The notes beneath the pieces are model-generated. The model was given only the letters and a program-made list of their open reading frames with translations, made no database searches and had not been told where the DNA came from. Source: Ochromonadaceae sp. CCMP2298 (Eukaryota; Sar; Synurophyceae; Ochromonadales; Ochromonadaceae). Taken from it: a DNA stretch of 10,110 nt. Position 1 is the first letter of the stretch; each line of letters begins with the position of its first letter. Made by a program: the position numbers and the translations under genes. Positions 6,153 to 10,110 of this stretch are shown piece after piece. Where the stretch lies: NCBI GenBank assembly GCA_026770595.1, contig MU634802.1:1-10110 (forward strand), written 5' to 3'.

Positions 6153-8401
6153 TTAGTCCACCTTGATGGACCCGTAGATGTGCAGGTTGAACCAGAAGCA
6201 GGAGAGGTAGCCGATGGTGCCGGTGATGAGGAAGAAGGTGAAGCAGATGATGGACATGTACCCGTAGTAGAGCAGCACGGGCACGATGCCGTTCATGTCC
6301 AGCTCCACCAGGTGGTACCAGACTGCATACAGGGCTGTGTAGAAGGCGCAGCTGCCCGAGTGCAGGAAGGACCTCCACCACCAGCGGTAGTCCTCGTTGA
6401 GCAGCTGGAAGTAGCACATCAGGATGGCCACCTCGGCGCAGGTGACCAGCAGCACCAGCATCACGAGGAAGAGGAAGCCGAATATGTAGTAGATCTGGTG
6501 CAGCCACAGGGCAGACATGATGAAGTACAGCTCCACAGACACGGCGCCGAAAGGTAGCAGACCCGAGAGCATGCAGGTCATCACGGGGTGCATGTACCAC
6601 TGCTGCTCGGGGATGGCGCGGGGGATCTGGTTGGTGCGCACGGGGAAGGGAGAAATCTCCCGCTTGTATCCGAAGAAGCTGCCCAGGAAGACCAGTGGTA
6701 CGGACACGCAGGACCAGAGGAAGAGCAAAGTGAAGAGCGAGGTGAAGGGGATGGCGCCTGAGGAGCCCAGGTGCGAGAGGATGAGGTTGAGCGAGAGGAT
6801 GATGGAGAAGACTATGCCGGGGTAGAGGAAGGCGGTCATCAGGGTGTTCTGGCGCCACAGCAGGCCGCGGAACATCTTGTAGATGCTAGAGGAGTAGTAG
6901 CCCGCGAAGGAGCCCATGAACACGAACAATAGGATGAAGGCGGTGACTAGAGAGCCGCGGTTCGCGGGGCTGAGCAGTCCTAGCAGTGCGAAGGTGATGG
7001 TGGCCATGCACATACAGCACAGCTGCACGCCAGAGCCCACCAGCACAGAGAAGAGCATAGGCTGCGTGGCGGGGGGGCGGAACACGTCCCCGTGCACCAG
7101 CTTCCAGCCGCTCTCGTCCTTGGCCTCCTCCAGGTTGGTGGAGTCGTTGTAGGCGGCGATGTCCTGTGGACGAATATGACGACACGAGATAGGTGCGAGA
7201 CGAGAGTAAGAACATACGAGAGTACACGAATGCGCAATACACATACGTGCGCGGGGTGCACGTATTTATTTACATCTAACATGCATGTATGAATGTAGTA
7301 TGTATGCGTGTATGGATGTATATATGTGTGTAGTATGTATGTTTGTACGTAGGATGTATGCATTGGGTATGTCCACATGCCAGGGGCTCACCTTTCGCAG
7401 GGCGCGGATGAGGATGACGGCGATCATGACAGAGAGGAAGAGCACGATCATGATGCTATTGGTGATCGAGAACCAGTGCACCTTCTCGTCAGGCGCGTCC
7501 ATGCTGAGGTACACGTCCCACCTCTCGGACCACTCGATGGTAGACGAGAACCACTCCACGTCGTACGTGAACATGATGGGCTTGTCGGTCTCACGGCTGA
7601 TGGAGGTCCAGCCGGCAGGGTCGTTGGAGGCGGTGCAGGCGGTGGGGCTGAGCTTCTCGGGCATGGTGTCGCCTACGGTGTGCTTGACCGAGGCAGGCGT
7701 GACGCTGAATCCCACGATTTTGGTGGTGGCGCCGCCAGACTCGGAGAAGGAGTCCACGTCGTCGTGGTAGAGCACGCGGATCTTCACGTGGTTATACAAG
7801 TAGTTCTTGGCAGCGCGCCCCGTGCCGACAGAGAAGCCCACGGGGAAGCCTCTGCTGAAGTAGGAAGAGTCGCGGATTTTCCCGAAGCTGCCCACGGGTA
7901 GGTTGTCCAGCATCCAGTGCACTCGGTAGTTGTCCTTGATAGCGTTCACGAAGGTCGTGCGCTCGTGCTTGGAGAGCTTCTTCACGCAAGCAACGACGCA
8001 CTGCTTGGGCGTCTTCACCTCCAGCTGGTAGATGGAGTTCTCGATGCGATCGCCACTCAGCACCTCGCCCAGGTTCTCCATCTGCAGCCCCGTCTTCTTG
8101 GGCCTGCAGTAGGGCAGCGAGTAGTACTCATAGGGAATCTGTGTCTTCGTGGAGGTGAGCTTACTCACGAAGAGCTTGACCTGCGGCGACACAGCGAAGA
8201 GCGGATAGATCGAACGGCAGCAATACAGGGGGGTTAGAGGCGTTGGTGAGCACAGAGGGATAGAGTCAACGCGCTTACATTTTCCCGCTGGTTGTACGTC
8301 TGCGGGGCCACACCAGGGAGATAGTACGTGGCACCTTTATGGTGCTCGCCGTTCGCTATACTCGCCAGCAGGCATGCTGCGAGCAAAATGTACGTGAACA
8401 T
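6153..8401 (-). CDS. TM9SF: TM9SF / nonaspanin (EMP70 family, TM9SF2/4-like), three exons
   Basis: Exons 8401-8279, 8180-7392 and 7163-6153 give 640 residues, normal for the family. The ATG at 8399-8401 has A at -3 and opens a signal peptide (MFTYILLAACLLASIANG); the frame extends further only through a TTG. The lumenal domain carries the family hallmarks YLPGVAP and STKTQIPYEYYSLPYCRP. After the first membrane helix (about 277-300) comes LRKDIAAYN and the conserved loop GWKLVHGDVFRPP. Eight more hydrophobic helices follow, nine in all. The C-terminus HIYGSIKVD ends in K-x-D, the COPI-binding signal known to keep nonaspanins in Golgi membranes. Known members work in Golgi/endosomal sorting of membrane proteins, adhesion and phagocytosis. 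The joined exons align across the family's most conserved segments, so the model is strong. The gene is convergent with DGAT2 and in tandem with the GFA gene upstream. Confidence 0.95.
7164..7391 (-). other. TM9SF intron 2 (228 nt, phase 0)
   Basis: The donor is AAAG|GTGAGC at 7392/7391 and the acceptor CCACAG|GAC at 7164/7163. Splicing joins RALRK to DIAAYN, the family's conserved RK-D-I junction. The intron is the longest here because of an internal degenerate microsatellite. Confidence 0.95.
7275..7375. repeat. Degenerate GTAT/TATG microsatellite inside TM9SF intron 2
   Basis: About 100 bp of irregular TATG, GTAT and TGTG units on the plus strand, such as TAGTATGTATG at about 7296 and 7332. 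On the sense strand it reads as CATA/ACAC-rich RNA. It fills much of the intron and accounts for its greater length. Confidence 0.75.
8181..8278 (-). other. TM9SF intron 1 (98 nt, phase 0)
   Basis: The donor is AAT|GTAAGC at 8279/8278 and the acceptor GTCGCCGCAG|GTC at 8181/8180. It joins TYNQREN to VKLFVSK, restoring the spacing between YLPGVAP and STKTQ expected of nonaspanins. The sense strand has CTCTAAC as a possible branch region. Confidence 0.92.
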
Positions 8402-8640
8402 GTTCGAACGCGGCAGGGGTATTATGCGCCTGTGGATGCGCAACGACGCCGATCAAAGGACCAGTAAAAATGGACAGTCCTGGCAGTAGCTGGTCACCGC
8501 AATACAAGTACCTCAAAAATCTGGAACCGGTCGCGCTGAGGAAGAGAATCGTCGTGGGAGGGCAGGCTCCCTGAGGAGTCCAGTCTTCAGAAAGGAAATA
8601 TGAAGATGAAGGGTGGAGGGCGGAAATGTTTTGGGTGGAT

Positions 8641-8662
8641 GTTTTTTTCCGCCGAAAAAAAC
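8641..8662. repeat. Perfect 9-bp hairpin with T7/A7 arms
   Basis: GTTTTTTTC (8641-8649) and GAAAAAAAC (8654-8662) are exact reverse complements around the 4-nt loop CGCC. It lies about 240 bp upstream of the TM9SF start codon. Function is unknown; it could affect nucleosome placement or extrude as a cruciform. Confidence 0.85.
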
Positions 8663-8712
8663 TGTTTCTTCAAATAGACGTTAATTTTGAATAATTAGCT
8701 ACGCAGTCTGCA

Positions 8713-8778
8713 GAGTGACTGCAACGAGTGAAAAGCGCTAGGGCGGAGTGACTGCGATGAGAGAGTAGCGCTAGCAGG
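8713..8778. repeat. Imperfect 33-bp tandem duplication upstream of TM9SF
   Basis: Units 8713-8745 and 8746-8778 both begin GAGTGACTGC and carry AGCGCTAG; 25 of 33 positions agree. AAGCGCTAGG in the first unit (8733-8742) also occurs twice in the spacer after DGAT2. Confidence 0.75.
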
Positions 8779-9088
8779 GACCAGATCTGCTGCCATGCCA
8801 GACGGCCACGAGATCGCAACGATTGGCAAGATCGGCTTGGTCAGCCTATCTGTGCTTACCTTTCTGACTTGTATTTTGGGCTACCCGGTACCCTGTTACA
8901 CGGTACCGTACCTTTGCAATACCCCGGTACATAACAAACGGCATCAAAACCTGTTATTAAAATTTCCACAATATATACAAAGCATCAGCTCAGCCATGTA
9001 GCCACCTAAATCCATGTGTTGAAAAGCAGCAGTGCGGGACCACATCGCACCTATCTCGAAACGCCGCCGCGCCCCTCTACCCCCTCCT

Positions 9089-9976
9089 CTACGTGCCCTT
9101 ACTGAACCCCTGGATGCCGGAGCTGCCGAGGAACTTCTCCCAGTTCTCGCCGTCAAATCTTCGCACCTCGTGGGATTCCACCTGTTCGAAGGGCACGCAG
9201 GCCAGCGTCACCCCGATACCGTCTGGGTTGGAGCGCGGATGGTAGAACGCGGTTACCCCGCAGCGAGAGCAGAACACGTGCCGCGCCACCCCCGTGTTGA
9301 ACCGGTACTCCGTGAGGGCGCCACAGTAGCGCGCGTTTTGCACATCGCCGCCCTCGTCCTCCTCGGCCCCGACGGCAGGCACCTGGGAGGGCGCATCCTG
9401 CTCGAAGTCCTGCTCGAGCCTCTCGCCACTCTGGAGGAGCTGGAAGTCCTCCAGAGGCACACAAAAATGCACGTTCTTTTTCAGGCGGCAGATGCTGCAG
9501 TTGCAGTCCCAGGCCACCAAATGCCTAGGCGCACGGACACGAAAGCGCACCTGTCCGCAATGGCAGCTCCCCGTGTATGTCTTGTGCTGGGCGGACAGGC
9601 GCGCGATGCGGCACCGCCTCCGCAGCCACGCCATGTACCCGATGGAGGCGAGGAAGAAGAGCACGCCCGCCTGCTTGGTCGATGCGGACAGGATCACCGC
9701 GTGCAGCCTGTCCTGCATAAATCCGACGAGTGTGTCCTGCAGAGTAGCCAGCGTTCTCTTCGCATCTGCAGGCACGCGATGGAGTCTGTCCCTGAAGACC
9801 GCGATGGAGTTTGCTATTTTATCAGCCGCATCCTGCCTGGTCTTTGCTATTTTATCAGCCGCGTCCTGTCTGCCTTTCGCCAACTTCTCTGCGGTGCGTT
9901 CCTGGAAGCTCATGACTGCTGGCGAATCGCGTCCTCCCCCACCCTCAGAGTCCACAGCCGCGGATGTAAACAGCAT
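9089..9976 (-). CDS. GFA/CENP-V-type zinc protein with N-terminal 11-residue repeats and a membrane segment
   Basis: A single exon of 295 codons. The C-terminal half is a complete GFA (glutathione-dependent formaldehyde-activating / CENP-V-like) domain: GSCHCG (Cys138, Cys140), CNCSIC (Cys158, Cys160, Cys163) and FCSRCGVTAFYHPRSNPDG with Cys236 and Cys239. All seven family zinc-binding cysteines are present, so a folded zinc protein is likely; the substrate is unknown, because most GFA proteins do not have proven formaldehyde chemistry. An acidic insert (about 186-211) splits the domain. The N-terminus has three 11-residue repeats (about 24-56: EKLAK, then G/T-RQDAADKIAK units) predicted to form an amphipathic helix. 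A short hydrophobic stretch (about 101-118) ending in Arg-Arg-Arg suggests membrane anchoring. The first ATG has C at -3. A second, at 9911-9913 (residue 22), has G at -3 and may be the real start; both keep every domain. Confidence 0.85.
   Translation of the reverse strand: MLFTSAAVDSEGGGGRDSPAVMSFQERTAEKLAKGRQDAADKIAKTRQDAADKIANSIAVFRDRLHRVPADAKRTLATLQDTLVGFMQDRLHAVILSASTKQAGVLFFLASIGYMAWLRRRCRIARLSAQHKTYTGSCHCGQVRFRVRAPRHLVAWDCNCSICRLKKNVHFCVPLEDFQLLQSGERLEQDFEQDAPSQVPAVGAEEDEGGDVQNARYCGALTEYRFNTGVARHVFCSRCGVTAFYHPRSNPDGIGVTLACVPFEQVESHEVRRFDGENWEKFLGSSGIQGFSKGT
9810..9875 (-). repeat. 33-bp tandem repeat coding the 11-residue units of the GFA protein
   Basis: 9810-9842 and 9843-9875 agree at 28 of 33 positions and start with 20 identical bases. 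A third, diverged unit continues to about 9908 and is visible mainly at protein level. The length keeps the reading frame and encodes RQDAADKIA twice. Confidence 0.9.
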
Positions 9977-10110
9977 TAGGAAGTATGGGCCGTGGAGTGA
10001 GTGTTTTTTAGTAAACTTAGGGTACTTCTATTCTTCCCACAGGGTAAACTGGGACAAAAAAAATGGGAAGATTTCCCAGTGAAAACGGTCGTTTTTGGTT
10101 CTAATTCCTG
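9977..10110 (-). promoter_or_regulatory. Upstream region of the GFA gene with overlapping inverted repeats
   Basis: These 134 bp are the proximal 5' flank of the minus-strand GFA gene. Two 7-bp inverted repeats interlock: CTTCCCA 10033-10039 with TGGGAAG 10064-10070, and ACTGGGA 10048-10054 with TCCCAGT 10074-10080. A run of eight A lies between the arms. Read on the gene's sense strand, it contains TTTGTCCCAGTTT, also found on the plus strand at 560-572. No TATA box is evident. Confidence 0.45.

Larger units (their letters stand above)
8402..9088. promoter_or_regulatory. TM9SF upstream region and 3' flank of the GFA gene
   Basis: These 687 bp separate two minus-strand genes in tandem, so they hold the GFA 3' UTR (right) and TM9SF promoter and 5' UTR (left). 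Contents: a perfect T/A hairpin at 8641-8662, an imperfect 33-bp duplication at 8713-8778, and a cluster of CGGTAC sites at 8886, 8901 and 8925, one within the palindrome GGTAC-C-GTACC (8902-8912). An ATG open frame at 8795-9001 (plus, 68 codons) has a GCC-ATG context and one hydrophobic stretch but no recognised homology; it could be a tiny gene but is not called. No AATAAA for the GFA gene was found. Confidence 0.55.

Noticed and set aside
8402-8443. Upstream extension of TM9SF to 8443
   Set aside because: The codon there is TTG; the ATG at 8399-8401 opens directly into the signal peptide and has A at -3.
9032-9979. 315-codon plus-strand open frame opposite the GFA gene
   Set aside because: The opposite strand carries an intact GFA domain with all zinc cysteines; this frame is its GC-rich complement.
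1-10110. CRISPR array, transposase or integrase, defence cassette, tRNA or rRNA
   Set aside because: I saw no regularly spaced identical repeats with unique spacers, no transposase or integrase frame and no recognisable RNA gene. All confident genes are ordinary eukaryotic families.

Overview
The window is nuclear DNA from a eukaryote. Two of its four protein genes have spliceosomal introns (three in total, all GT-AG, all phase 0, 78 to 228 nt). The genes are monocistronic and lie on both strands. All four are eukaryotic-type families. Coding regions are GC-rich, and the spacers are lower-complexity and full of short tandem duplications. A dynein-arm assembly factor implies a cell that builds motile cilia or flagella. 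The DGAT2 has the EPHH / PGGVQE motif style common in algal and other protist enzymes. A compact-genome flagellate, plausibly an alga, fits best. The lineage cannot be fixed from this sequence alone.

Layout: 1-815 is the 3' flank of the first gene and is made largely of degenerate minisatellites. 816-3824 (minus) is an intronless gene for a HEAT-repeat protein that resembles axonemal dynein assembly factor 5 (DNAAF5/HEATR2). 3825-4308 is a head-to-head promoter region holding a strong inverted-repeat structure. 4309-5397 (plus, two exons) encodes DGAT2, which makes triacylglycerol. 5398-6152 is a tail-to-tail spacer with several tandem repeats. 6153-8401 (minus, three exons) encodes a nine-pass TM9SF/nonaspanin membrane protein with a C-terminal COPI-type KxD signal. 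8402-9088 is the TM9SF 5' flank and the 3' flank of the next gene. 9089-9976 (minus) encodes a GFA/CENP-V-type zinc protein with an unusual N-terminal 11-residue repeat and a membrane segment. 9977-10110 is its upstream region.

The four genes belong to ciliary assembly, lipid storage, endomembrane sorting and an uncharacterised membrane-anchored GFA enzyme. They do not form a pathway, and neighbouring eukaryotic genes need not be related. I see no mobile element with coding capacity, CRISPR array, RNA gene or defence system. The less ordinary parts are the GFA protein's architecture, the hairpin cluster in the divergent promoter, and the pattern of distinct short tandem repeats in the spacers, some with motifs shared between spacers.
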